Source of the DNA: Chitinophagales bacterium
GTDB lineage: Bacteria > Bacteroidota > Bacteroidia > Chitinophagales > Chitinophagaceae
DNA: 34,120 nucleotides
Reading direction: 5' to 3'
Assembly: GCA_030832645.1 (NCBI GenBank)
Contig: JAURIR010000015.1
Location: 1 to 34,120, forward strand
Part shown: positions 7,705 to 16,655 of the stretch, piece after piece
Layout: every line of letters starts with the position of its first letter
How positions within the stretch are numbered: the first letter of the stretch is position 1
Notes under the pieces: generated by a model
Database searches by the model: none
What the model saw: the letters and a program-made list of their open reading frames with translations, nothing else
Told to the model about the DNA's origin: nothing
Program-made: the position numbers and the translations under genes

Positions 7705-10700
7705 TCAAACTGCGTCAACCTGTACGTCTATCAGAGGGTTGTTTTCAAGGAAATCGGCCAATTCGTCATTCATTTCGAAGCCCTTCTCGGTTGTTCTCAT
7801 TTGAACCATTAGTTTCTCCACCTGATCAACCATTACCAGTTTCATACGAGCCCTTCCGGGATGTTTTTTCAGATTTTTCTTGAAAAATTCAATGTGATTC
7901 TCGTTGATGGATCCAGCTTGAAGCGTGATTTGCACCTGTTTGGTAAATGCCCTCTTGATCGTTTCCAGTAAACAAATATCTGCGACCCTAAAATTCCACT
8001 CGTTTCGACTTTCCCATTTTTCGAAATTTCCTTTCACATGAATACAGGTGCCCGGATTGAAGTAATTGGAAAACTTTACATATTGATCTCCAAAAAGTGT
8101 CAATTCAACCTTCCCAGAAAAATCCTCGATAGTTAAGCTACCGTATTTCTTGCCTGCTCTTGATATTTTATGTTGGGAGCCAGTAACCAATCCAGCCAAT
8201 TTTATTGTAGCTGTCGGAGTTTTTTGCAATTCGATGCCCTCCTTAAATTCATTGAAATCGTTGATGGTCAAGATTCCATAATGCCTCAATTCAAATTTAT
8301 AATGATCTAATGGATGGCCACTTAAAAACATTCCGGTTACTTCTTTTTCCTTGTCTAATAACTCAGTCAACGACCATGGAGGGCAATCTGGAATTTTTGG
8401 CGGTGGAATTTCCTGCACCATGGATAGGTCTCCAAACAATGTATTCTGGTTAGAGGTTGATTGATTTTGCCAGATATTACCGTATCGAATGATTTTTTCC
8501 AATCCGTTTGAAGTATCTCCTTCTGGTTGAAAGAAATATTGTGCACGGTGCATAGTGGCAAAACAGTCAAATGCGCCCGACATCGCAAGGCTCTCCAAGG
8601 ATTTCTTATTTACCGTTCTTTGATTAACCCTTTTCACCATTTCGAAAATCGATGAGTAGGTTCCATTTTTTTCTCGTTCTGCAATTATAGATTCAACTGC
8701 TGCCTCACCCACACCTTTTAGTCCGCCCAATCCAATTCGAATTTCTCCTTTTTTATTTACCGCAAAACTTTGAAGGGATTCATTGATGTCAGGCCCAAGC
8801 ACACTCAAACCCATGCGCTTGCATTCTTCCATGAAAAAAGTAATTTTTTCAATGGATCCGGCATGGTTCAAAACCGCGGCCATGTATTCGGACGGATAGA
8901 GTGCTTTTAGGTAAGTGGTTTGATAAGCTATATAGGCATAACAGGTACTGTGCGATTTATTGAATGCATATTGAGCAAAAGCTTCCCAGTCGGTCCAAAT
9001 TTTTTGAAGCTTGTCTTCGGGATATCCTTTTTCTGCCGCACTTCCAATGAACTGCGGTTTCATTTTATCCAGCACCGACTTTTGCTTTTTACCCATTGCT
9101 TTTCTCAACACATCGGCATCACCTTTACTAAATCCTGCCAATTTTTGTGCTAATAACATCACCTGTTCTTGGTACACTGTGATTCCATAGGTTTCTTTCA
9201 GGAATTCTTCCATAGCCGGAAGATCGTAGCTGATTTCCTCCCTGCCGTGTTTACGGTTGATGAAGTTGGGGATATATTCTAACGGACCAGGACGATACAA
9301 TGCGTTCATTGCAATGAGATCCTCAAATTTGTCCGGCTTTAAGTCGCGCAAATATTTTTGCATACCCGGACTCTCAAACTGAAAGGTTCCAATGGTTTCT
9401 CCTTTCTGATACAATCTGAATGTTTTTTCATCGTCCAATGGAATTTTATCGATGTCAATTTCAATTCCATGGTTCATTTTTATCAACTGAAGAGCAGTCT
9501 TGATAATATTCAATGTCTTCAATCCAAGAAAGTCCATCTTGATTACACCTGCTTCCTCAATTACGCTTCCTTCAATTTGTGTAACCCACATGGACGAATC
9601 CTTCGCAGTGCAAACAGGAAGAAGTTCGGTAAGGTCTTTTGGGGCGATGATAATGCCTGCAGCATGAATGCCTGTATTTCTTACTGAGCCTTCAAGTATT
9701 TCTGCTTCGTGCAACACCTTTCCTCTTATATCATTGTCCTCGTATATTTCACGGAGTTTTTTTGAATTCTCGATTTCATCAGGATTCAGTGCTTCTTTCT
9801 CTGTCAAACTTTTCTCTCCATTGAAAGGAGCATGTAACAATCTTTTCAATGTTATTCCAGGCTTTTCCGGAACCAGTTTTGCCAATGCGTTGGATTCTGG
9901 TAAAGGAAGATCCATTGTTCTCGCAACATCTTTGATACTCATCTTAGCAGCCATCGTGCCATAGGTGATGATCTGAGCTACCTGGTTCTTGCCGTATTTA
10001 TCAACCACGTAATCAATTACTTTTTGTCTTCCTTCATCATCAAAGTCGGTGTCAATATCGGGCATTGACTTCCTGTCTGGATTCAAAAAACGCTCAAATA
10101 GTAAATTGTATTTGATCGGGTCTATGTTTGTAATGCCAATGCAATATGCTACAACACTGCCGGCGGCAGAACCACGACCAGGGCCAATAAATACTCCTAA
10201 GTCTCTTCCTGCTTTGATGAAATCAGATACAATTAGGAAGTAACCAGCAAACCCCATTGTTTGAATGGTAAACAATTCAAATGCAATACGTTCTTCTATT
10301 TCTGCAGTGATGGTGTCGTATCTTTTTTTTGCTCCCTCTCTAGTTATGTGCTCCAAGTATTGGTCTTGTGACGAAAAGTTTTTAGGAACTGTAAAGTGGG
10401 GTAGCAGTATATCTCTTTTTAGATCGAGCAATTCAACTTTGTCTACTATTTCATTTGTATTGTCGATTGCCTCTTCCAAATCACCGAAAACTTTTTTCAT
10501 TTCATCGGTCGTCTTGAAATAGAATTGGTCATTCGGAAATGCAAATCGTTTATTCCGGAAGTTGGTATCATCGTCGGTAAATTCTCTTGCTGCAGGAGTA
10601 GCTACTTTTTCTCCTGTATTGATGCATAGAAGAATATCGTGCGCATTAAAATCGGATTGGTCAACATAATGTGAATCGTTGGAAGCAATTACTTTTACGT

Positions 10701-11328
10701 TGTATTTCTTGGCATATTTTAGGAGAATTTTATTTACTTTCTCCTGTTCCTCCATGCCATGACGCTGGAGTTCTACATAATAATCCTCCTGAAAAATATT
10801 CAGCCACCACTTGAATTCATTTTCGCCCTCTTCTTCGCCTTTTTTGAGAATGGTTTGTGGAACTAATGCGCCAAGGCAACAGGTAGTGGCAATCAATCCC
10901 TCGTGGTATTTATGAATCAGTTCTTTATCGATACGGGGATATTTGCTATACAATCCCTCAATATATCCCAGCGAGGTTAGTTTCACCAAGTTCCTATAGC
11001 CTTTTTCGTTTTTTGCTAAAAGTATCTGATGGTGTCTAGGATCCTTTTCTTCTTTTGAAAATGTTTTCCGATGCCTGTTTTCGGTAATATAAAATTCACA
11101 CCCTACGATTGGTTTAATTTTCAAAGGACTATTTTTGTCCTCTGGGTTGACCCTGTGCTTGTAAGCTTCGGCAACAAATTGGAAAGCACCAAACATGTTG
11201 CCATGGTCTGAAATTGCAAGTGCAGGCATTCCATCTTCCATCGCTTTTTTGTACAGTGATCCAATACTGGCTGCTCCATCGAGCAAGGAATATTGGGTGT
11301 GGACATGGAGATGGGAGAATTGTGACAT
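7705..11328 (-). CDS. dnaE: DNA polymerase III alpha subunit DnaE
   Basis: The replicative polymerase subunit, 1207 residues, slightly longer than the E. coli enzyme. Domains in order: PHP (HLHVHTQYSLLDGA from residue 6, SDHGNMFG about 40, NDSHY about 217), palm with GPGRGSAAGS about 382-391 and the catalytic pair in PDIDTDF (Asp424, Asp426), the third acidic site VIKMDFLGL (Asp599), fingers with YAFNKSHSTCYAYIAYQT, helix-hairpin-helix (IGLGGLKGVGEAAVESI) and a C-terminal OB fold (IKLAGLVTG through LTLFGDQYVKF). The PHP metal-site residues look intact, unlike in E. coli, so intrinsic Mn-dependent proofreading is possible. It is divergent from an NlpC/P60 gene, with 34 bases between the starts and a palindrome in the gap. 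Confidence 0.97.
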   Translation of the reverse strand: MSQFSHLHVHTQYSLLDGAASIGSLYKKAMEDGMPALAISDHGNMFGAFQFVAEAYKHRVNPEDKNSPLKIKPIVGCEFYITENRHRKTFSKEEKDPRHHQILLAKNEKGYRNLVKLTSLGYIEGLYSKYPRIDKELIHKYHEGLIATTCCLGALVPQTILKKGEEEGENEFKWWLNIFQEDYYVELQRHGMEEQEKVNKILLKYAKKYNVKVIASNDSHYVDQSDFNAHDILLCINTGEKVATPAAREFTDDDTNFRNKRFAFPNDQFYFKTTDEMKKVFGDLEEAIDNTNEIVDKVELLDLKRDILLPHFTVPKNFSSQDQYLEHITREGAKKRYDTITAEIEERIAFELFTIQTMGFAGYFLIVSDFIKAGRDLGVFIGPGRGSAAGSVVAYCIGITNIDPIKYNLLFERFLNPDRKSMPDIDTDFDDEGRQKVIDYVVDKYGKNQVAQIITYGTMAAKMSIKDVARTMDLPLPESNALAKLVPEKPGITLKRLLHAPFNGEKSLTEKEALNPDEIENSKKLREIYEDNDIRGKVLHEAEILEGSVRNTGIHAAGIIIAPKDLTELLPVCTAKDSSMWVTQIEGSVIEEAGVIKMDFLGLKTLNIIKTALQLIKMNHGIEIDIDKIPLDDEKTFRLYQKGETIGTFQFESPGMQKYLRDLKPDKFEDLIAMNALYRPGPLEYIPNFINRKHGREEISYDLPAMEEFLKETYGITVYQEQVMLLAQKLAGFSKGDADVLRKAMGKKQKSVLDKMKPQFIGSAAEKGYPEDKLQKIWTDWEAFAQYAFNKSHSTCYAYIAYQTTYLKALYPSEYMAAVLNHAGSIEKITFFMEECKRMGLSVLGPDINESLQSFAVNKKGEIRIGLGGLKGVGEAAVESIIAEREKNGTYSSIFEMVKRVNQRTVNKKSLESLAMSGAFDCFATMHRAQYFFQPEGDTSNGLEKIIRYGNIWQNQSTSNQNTLFGDLSMVQEIPPPKIPDCPPWSLTELLDKEKEVTGMFLSGHPLDHYKFELRHYGILTINDFNEFKEGIELQKTPTATIKLAGLVTGSQHKISRAGKKYGSLTIEDFSGKVELTLFGDQYVKFSNYFNPGTCIHVKGNFEKWESRNEWNFRVADICLLETIKRAFTKQVQITLQAGSINENHIEFFKKNLKKHPGRARMKLVMVDQVEKLMVQMRTTEKGFEMNDELADFLENNPLIDVQVDAV

Positions 11329-11330
11329 AA

Positions 11331-11348
11331 GCGAAATTCAAATTTCGC
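11331..11348. repeat. Perfect inverted repeat in dnaE/NlpC divergent promoter gap
   Basis: GCGAAAT (11331-11337), spacer TCAA, ATTTCGC (11342-11348) form a 7-bp-arm palindrome. It fills half of the 34-base gap and starts two bases upstream of the dnaE ATG. It could be an operator, or a hairpin in the dnaE leader. No known regulator site is recognised. Confidence 0.5.
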
Positions 11349-11362
11349 AAATATTCGATGAA

Positions 11363-12076
11363 ATGAGAAGGAGTATTTTCCACATTCTGATCAAGAAAAT
11401 CCCCCAATCGCTGCCTCTTATGAGGGGTATGCTTCTGCTGTGCGCTGGATCATTCTTATTTTCCTCTTGTGTTCTTTTTAAAACAATTCCCTACACAAAG
11501 TCGAACACTACTCAATCTCCCTATTTTGACAATATTTCTGTGGTGTTAAATCCAGGTAAAAAAAGTCAATACATTTCTGAGGCCTCGATCAAGTTCATCG
11601 AAGATGCACCCTCCACCAATTACTTGAATGACCTACAAGGCATTGAATATATTCCCAATTATTTCTTTCGTTACGCAGTGCTCCTCGATTTAGAGGTGGA
11701 GAAACTTACCAACAAAAAATTGGTTGATTATATTCATCAATGGTGGGCTGTTCCATATCGCATTGGTGGAACTTCAAAGGAGGGCATTGATTGCTCCTCT
11801 TTTGTACAAGGCCTGGCTAGTGATGCTTTTGGTATTCAGTTGCCAAGAACTTCTAGAGAACAGGCTGCTTTTTGCAACGAAATTTCCAAGGAAGAATTAC
11901 AAGAGGGAGATCTGGTTTTTTTCAATACGGGAGGTGGTATATCTCATGTGGGGCTCTACATCAGCAATAATAAATTTGTACACGCTTCAACCTCCAACGG
12001 CGTAATCATCAGTGATTTAAACGAATCGTATTGGCAACGTAGGTTTGTGAAGGCAGGGAGAATGAAGATTGGTTGA
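11363..12076 (+). CDS. NlpC/P60 family cell-wall peptidase, probable lipoprotein
   Basis: The 237-residue protein ends in an NlpC/P60 domain (about residues 118-237) with catalytic Cys144 in GIDCSSFVQG, His195 in GISHVGLYI and a third polar residue at His207 in FVHAS. Such enzymes cut peptidoglycan stem peptides. A signal-like stretch MLLLCAGSFLFSSC suggests lipidation at Cys36. The frame is open back to 11195, but that would overlap dnaE on the other strand. ATGs at 11363, 11420 and 11429 are plausible starts. I use 11363 because it supplies the basic N-region (RR, KK), although 11420 gives a more usual signal length. Its stop directly abuts the stop of the M1 peptidase gene (no bases between). 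Confidence 0.87.
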   Translation: MRRSIFHILIKKIPQSLPLMRGMLLLCAGSFLFSSCVLFKTIPYTKSNTTQSPYFDNISVVLNPGKKSQYISEASIKFIEDAPSTNYLNDLQGIEYIPNYFFRYAVLLDLEVEKLTNKKLVDYIHQWWAVPYRIGGTSKEGIDCSSFVQGLASDAFGIQLPRTSREQAAFCNEISKEELQEGDLVFFNTGGGISHVGLYISNNKFVHASTSNGVIISDLNESYWQRRFVKAGRMKIG

Positions 12077-13738
12077 TCAATCCAGTGAGGTTTCTTTTAT
12101 TCCCACATAAAAATTAGTATCAACTTTCGTACTGGTATTTGTTCCAGTTAATTTCATTGTCTTCCATTGAGTGGATGGGTAGATCCATTGCGTAGTTTTA
12201 TTGAAACTGATTTTAACCGGTGCATTAAAACTCTTGATACAATCTATCCATTTATACTTTATCTCATTCTTGGATTGTTGAATTTCTAAAGTAGGAATGT
12301 GTGTATTGCGGAGATACTGATCAAACAACGACTGAAGATTCATCTTTAGCTCATCGCTGAAAAACTTTTCTACTTCATTACTCGTGGTAGTTTGATGATA
12401 CCACTTACTGTTTAGTTTTCTCAATGCAGTCCTAAATTTTTCATCATTGTCAAACAGTTGTCGAATGTAATGAACCAGGTTTCCTCCTTTGTAATACATA
12501 TCTCCTGATCCCTCTTCGTTTACATTGTAATGTGCAATGATAGGGGCTTCGTTTCTGATAAGTTTTCTTGTTCCCTGTACATAAGCGTTTCCTGCTTCTT
12601 TACCATAATGAAAATCTGTAAACAATGTTTCACTGTAGTTCGTGAAGCCCTCGTGTAGCCACATGTCTGCTAAATCTTTTGAGGTGATATTGTTGCCGAA
12701 CCACTCGTGTCCGCTTTCGTGTACAATGATAAAATCCCATTTTAATCCATATCCCGATCCAGACAAATCCCTTCCCCTGTATCCATTTTGAAATCCATTT
12801 CCATAGGCTACTGCACTTTGGTGCTCCATGCCTAAATGGGGAGATTGTACCAATTTATAACCATCTTCATAAAATGGGTAGGGCCCAAACCAGTGTTCGA
12901 ATGCTTTCAGCATCAGCGGCACTTGTTTGAATTGTTCTTTTGCTTTTTCCAGTTCATAATCCAACACCCAATACTCACAATCTAAGTTTCCTTTTTCTCC
13001 TTTGTGCGTTTCTTTAAACGAAACATACTTCCCTATATAGGGAACAATGTTGTAATTATTGATGGGGTTTTTTACTTCCCAATCATACACAGTCCAACCT
13101 TCTTTATAAGAACGCTTTCCGATTAACCTTCCGTTTCCAACCGCCACGAGCGAATCGGGTACGGAGATTCTTAACAGTGCACCCTTGTCAGGCTCATCAC
13201 TTTGATGGTCTTTACAAGGATACCATACGCTTGCTCCCAGGCCTTGACAGGCAACACTCATCCAGGGATTTCCATTTTTATCTTTTGTAAAAATCCATCC
13301 TCCGTCCCAGGGGGGTCGGATGGCTTCGCGTACTTTGCCTTTGAAAGAGAGTGCAAGCGTTGACTCTGAACCAATTTTTAGCGGATGGTTCAAAATGATG
13401 AAATAGACATTTCCTTCGCGTATATACCTAAGAGACTCCTCACCCAAATATGCCTTGTTCAGCTCCATGGGTTCTTGTAAGTCAATTTGCATTGTATCGT
13501 AGCTGCCAGTTGTTTTGAAAAGGATATCTACTTTACCAGAAATGGTTTTATCAACAGCATTTGGCTCAACAAGAATTTTGTATTGCTGTACATCCCACCA
13601 CGTCCTTGCCTTGGTGAGAGTTCCTCTGAGGGAATCAGCACGTGTAAATATTTTTCCTTGAAGGGTGGTTTGCGCAACGAGCAAAGATTTGCTGCAAATC
13701 AGTAGCATCGATACAATGAAAATTCTGATGCCAAGCAT
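12077..13738 (-). CDS. M1 family zinc metallopeptidase (aminopeptidase N-like), secreted
   Basis: A 553-residue protein with a signal peptide (about residues 1-22). The gluzincin site is complete: HESGHEWFGNN with zinc ligands His340 and His344 and base Glu341, and the third ligand Glu363 in MWLHEGFTNYSE. The substrate-anchoring exopeptidase motif reads GMEH (303-306) instead of the common GAMEN. The protein carries the N-terminal beta domain and catalytic domain but ends soon afterwards, lacking the large helical C-terminal domain of PepN, as in the shorter M1 proteins of Bacteroidota. It probably trims peptides in the periplasm or outside the cell. It follows the msrA-like gene by nine bases, so the two are likely cotranscribed. 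Confidence 0.92.
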   Translation of the reverse strand: MLGIRIFIVSMLLICSKSLLVAQTTLQGKIFTRADSLRGTLTKARTWWDVQQYKILVEPNAVDKTISGKVDILFKTTGSYDTMQIDLQEPMELNKAYLGEESLRYIREGNVYFIILNHPLKIGSESTLALSFKGKVREAIRPPWDGGWIFTKDKNGNPWMSVACQGLGASVWYPCKDHQSDEPDKGALLRISVPDSLVAVGNGRLIGKRSYKEGWTVYDWEVKNPINNYNIVPYIGKYVSFKETHKGEKGNLDCEYWVLDYELEKAKEQFKQVPLMLKAFEHWFGPYPFYEDGYKLVQSPHLGMEHQSAVAYGNGFQNGYRGRDLSGSGYGLKWDFIIVHESGHEWFGNNITSKDLADMWLHEGFTNYSETLFTDFHYGKEAGNAYVQGTRKLIRNEAPIIAHYNVNEEGSGDMYYKGGNLVHYIRQLFDNDEKFRTALRKLNSKWYHQTTTSNEVEKFFSDELKMNLQSLFDQYLRNTHIPTLEIQQSKNEIKYKWIDCIKSFNAPVKISFNKTTQWIYPSTQWKTMKLTGTNTSTKVDTNFYVGIKETSLD

Positions 13739-13747
13739 ACCCGACTG

Positions 13748-14398
13748 TTATTTTGCTTTTAATTTATCCTTGAATACTTTTTCAAACTTTTCAAGTTTGG
13801 GACGGATCACGAAATAACAATACGGTTGATTGCCGTTCTCCTTGTAGTAATTCTGATGATAGTTTTCTGCTGCATAAAAATTCTTGAGAGGCTCAATAGC
13901 AGTAACAATTTTAGCAGAGTAGGCGCCGCTTTCGTCCAATTTCTTTTTATAAAACTCGGCTCTTTCTTTTTGATTTTCGTTGTGATAAAAAACTGCGCTT
14001 CGGTATTGCGGACCTTCATCGTTGCCTTGGCGGTTGAGTGTTGTAGGATCGTGTACTTGCCAGAAAATTTCTAACAGTTCATCAACGCTCACTTGTGCAG
14101 GATCGAATTCAATTTGACATGCTTCGGTGTGCCCAGTTGTTTTGTTACATACCTGCTCATACGTTGGATTCTCAACATGGCCATTGCAGTAACCGCTGGT
14201 AACTTTGATTACACCTTTTACTTCCTGGTAAACTGCTTCGGTGCACCAAAAACAACCGGAGCCCAATGTGATTTTTTCTGTGTTCATGGATGCAACTTTA
14301 TTTTGTTTGGAAGGTGTTTGCGTTTTCTTTTTCTCAACTTGAGCACAAGCGCTTAAAAAGAAGATCAAACACGTGATGATAAAACCGATTCTTTTCAT
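13748..14398 (-). CDS. msrA: Peptide-methionine (S)-S-oxide reductase MsrA, lipoprotein form
   Basis: MsrA reduces methionine-S-sulfoxide in proteins. The catalytic motif GSGCFWCTEA (Cys49) opens the domain, followed by GYCNGHVENPTYEQVC, TGHTEACQIEFDP, FWQVHDPTTLNRQGNDEGPQYRS and the C-terminal AENYHQNYY. Before it sits a lipoprotein signal with lipobox LSAC (Cys18) and a Lys/Thr/Gln-rich linker, so this copy acts in the envelope rather than the cytoplasm. At 216 residues the length is normal once signal and linker are subtracted. It is the first gene of a two-gene unit with the M1 peptidase and is divergent from mutS2, with 88 bases between the starts. A fused MsrB domain is absent. Confidence 0.96.
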   Translation of the reverse strand: MKRIGFIITCLIFFLSACAQVEKKKTQTPSKQNKVASMNTEKITLGSGCFWCTEAVYQEVKGVIKVTSGYCNGHVENPTYEQVCNKTTGHTEACQIEFDPAQVSVDELLEIFWQVHDPTTLNRQGNDEGPQYRSAVFYHNENQKERAEFYKKKLDESGAYSAKIVTAIEPLKNFYAAENYHQNYYKENGNQPYCYFVIRPKLEKFEKVFKDKLKAK

Positions 14399-14454
14399 AT
14401 TTATTTGTCGATATGCGAAGTTAGTCGGAAAAGATATACCTGTTAAATTAAGTG

Positions 14455-14462
14455 TACTTTTG
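14455..14462 (+). promoter_or_regulatory. -7 promoter box for mutS2
   Basis: TACTTTTG matches TAnnTTTG exactly and ends 24 bases before the mutS2 ATG. The -33 region has no TTTG. On the other strand, a one-mismatch box (TAACTTCG, 14423-14416) could serve msrA. Confidence 0.5.
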
Positions 14463-14486
14463 CGTAGAAATTAGTTTTCGTTTAAC

Positions 14487-16622
14487 ATGAGGTTTTATCC
14501 CGAATCAGCCCCCGTTCAACTGGAATTCGACAAAGTGAAGGCACTCTTGGTGGAACTGACCCAAACAGCTTACGGGAGGGACAAAGCCGATCAGCTCCGA
14601 ATTCATACCAAGAAAGATTTTATCGAAAACGAGCTCAGGCAGTCGTACCAATACCTGCAGTTATTAGCTGCCGGACAAACATTCCAACACGGAACCGCAT
14701 TTAATCTTCACAAGGAAATCAAGCTGCTTTCAATACCAGGTGCCGTTTTAACGGGAGAAATTTTCTTGCTTTTTAAAAATCTGGTTGAAAATATAGATGG
14801 AATTTTCAGATGGTTTGACGACGAACGCCGGGATCGATTTTCCTCTTTGTACACAGCCTTGTCCAAGACCTATGTAGAGAAGTCCATTCCAGATTCAATT
14901 CAAAAAGTGATAGGAGATGATGCGCGCGTGCTGGACAATGCATCGGATGACCTTGCCAGAATCAGACTCCAATTATTCAAAAAAAGGAATGAACAGCGTA
15001 GATCGTTCGAGCGAATACTTGGAAAACTGCAGAAATCCGGGTACATAGCCGACATCGAAGAATCCTTTTTAAACGGAAGAAGAGTATTGGCCATCTACGC
15101 AGAACATAAGCGTATTGTAAAAGGAATTTTACACGGCGAAAGCGAAAGTCGAAGGACTTCCTTCATAGAGCCAGAAGAGACAATCGATATCAACAATGAG
15201 ATTTATTCGTTGGAAAATGATGAGCGCGACGAGGAATACCGTATTCTCAAACATCTTACTCAACAACTTTCCGTTCATTCCCCTTTACTGAAGCAGTACA
15301 TAGAAATATTGGGTGAATTTGATTTTATAAGAGCGAAGGCAAAATTGGCTCAGATGATGGACGCTCATTTACCACATGTAACGGAGCAGGCAGAAGTGAA
15401 GTTGATCAAAGCCACTCATCCGCTTTTACTGCTTTACAACAAGAAGAGCGGCAAGAAAGTAGTTCCATTGGATATTGCATTGAATGAACGTCAACGAATT
15501 TTGGTGATCTCTGGTCCAAACGCAGGGGGTAAGACGGTTTGTTTAAAAACCACCGGTTTATTACAGTTGATGGTTCAATCCGGTTTATTGGTACCGGCAC
15601 ATCCTGAATCGACTTTTGGTATTTTCAAACAATTGATGATTCATATTGGCGATACTCAAAGTATTGAATTTGAATTGAGCACCTACAGCGCTCACTTGAA
15701 AAACATGAAGTTTTTCATGGAAGAAGCCAATGGGAGAACCCTGTTTTTTATCGACGAACTTGGAAGCGGCAGTGACCCGAGCCTCGGTGGCGCTTTTGCA
15801 GAAGTGTTTCTGGAGCAATTGCTGAAGCGACATACTTTTGGGATAGTCACCACACACTACCTGAACCTAAAAGTGATGGCCAGTAAAACACCAGGAATTG
15901 TAAACGGCGCCATGGCTTTTGACGAAAAACATCTCTTACCTGAATACAAATTAAATATCGGCAAGCCCGGTAGCTCGTATACTTTTTCCATTGCTGAAAG
16001 AATTGGGTTGTCTCCCCAATTGATTCAGCGTGCGAAGTCGTTGGTCGATGAACATCATTTTACACTAGACAAATTATTGAACAAGACCGAACAAGAGTTG
16101 CGAAAACTCGAAACAAAAGAAAAAGAGTTGCAAAAGCTCATAAAGGAAAATGAAACCCAAAAGAAAAAATTAAACGAGGAGCTAAACAGGGAGAAGCATC
16201 AGCAGCAAGTTGAATTATTAAAACAACAGAATAAAATTTCAGAAGATAAATTGGTCTACCTCAAAGACATGGAAAGGAAATTGAAGCAAATTGTCTTTGA
16301 CTGGAAGAGAATGAACGGGGAAGAGGATAAGAGAGAACTCATAAAGAACTTACAGGCCTTGCTCTTTAACCAAAAAGAAAAACAGGTAAAAGAGAAAGTG
16401 AAAAAGAAGATTGACAGTAATTATATAACCTTGGCTAAAAAACCTGTGATAGGTGATTTTGTTTTGATGAAACAAAATAACAAAATTGCACAGCTTACAG
16501 AGATTCGTGGCAAGAAAGCAGTTGTTGCACTCGGTGCTATGCCCTTGCAAGTAAATTACGACGACCTGGTAGCTGTAAAGAAAAAGCTGGTGGAGGACGA
16601 TCCTAAAACAATTGTCAAGTAG
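14487..16622 (+). CDS. mutS2: MutS2-type ATPase lacking the C-terminal Smr domain
   Basis: A 711-residue MutS2-family protein. MutS2 suppresses recombination and, in Firmicutes, splits collided ribosomes. The MutS core and clamp cover about residues 1-320, with the subfamily segment RRTSFIEPEETIDINNEI near 222-239. The ATPase has Walker A GPNAGGKT (343-350), Walker B TLFFIDELGSGSDP (418-431) and the THY switch (455-457). A long charged coiled coil (about 525-645) and a KOW-like module (GDFVLMKQNNKIAQLTEIRGKKAVVALG, about 656-683) follow. The protein then stops at VAVKKKLVEDDPKTIVK, without the Smr nuclease domain usually found in the last 80 or so residues. The downstream 33 bases leave no room for a separate Smr frame, so this is not a recent frameshift. 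Confidence 0.93.
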   Translation: MRFYPESAPVQLEFDKVKALLVELTQTAYGRDKADQLRIHTKKDFIENELRQSYQYLQLLAAGQTFQHGTAFNLHKEIKLLSIPGAVLTGEIFLLFKNLVENIDGIFRWFDDERRDRFSSLYTALSKTYVEKSIPDSIQKVIGDDARVLDNASDDLARIRLQLFKKRNEQRRSFERILGKLQKSGYIADIEESFLNGRRVLAIYAEHKRIVKGILHGESESRRTSFIEPEETIDINNEIYSLENDERDEEYRILKHLTQQLSVHSPLLKQYIEILGEFDFIRAKAKLAQMMDAHLPHVTEQAEVKLIKATHPLLLLYNKKSGKKVVPLDIALNERQRILVISGPNAGGKTVCLKTTGLLQLMVQSGLLVPAHPESTFGIFKQLMIHIGDTQSIEFELSTYSAHLKNMKFFMEEANGRTLFFIDELGSGSDPSLGGAFAEVFLEQLLKRHTFGIVTTHYLNLKVMASKTPGIVNGAMAFDEKHLLPEYKLNIGKPGSSYTFSIAERIGLSPQLIQRAKSLVDEHHFTLDKLLNKTEQELRKLETKEKELQKLIKENETQKKKLNEELNREKHQQQVELLKQQNKISEDKLVYLKDMERKLKQIVFDWKRMNGEEDKRELIKNLQALLFNQKEKQVKEKVKKKIDSNYITLAKKPVIGDFVLMKQNNKIAQLTEIRGKKAVVALGAMPLQVNYDDLVAVKKKLVEDDPKTIVK

Positions 16623-16655
16623 AAATCATACATTTAAGAACACCAAAACTCTCTT

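Noticed and set aside
11195-11362. N-terminal extension of the NlpC/P60 protein
   Set aside because: It runs antisense through the 5' end of dnaE and has no signal-peptide character; later ATGs fit better.
16623-16655. Frameshift explanation for the missing Smr domain of MutS2
   Set aside because: The space to the next gene is only 33 bases and carries no Smr-like coding in any frame.
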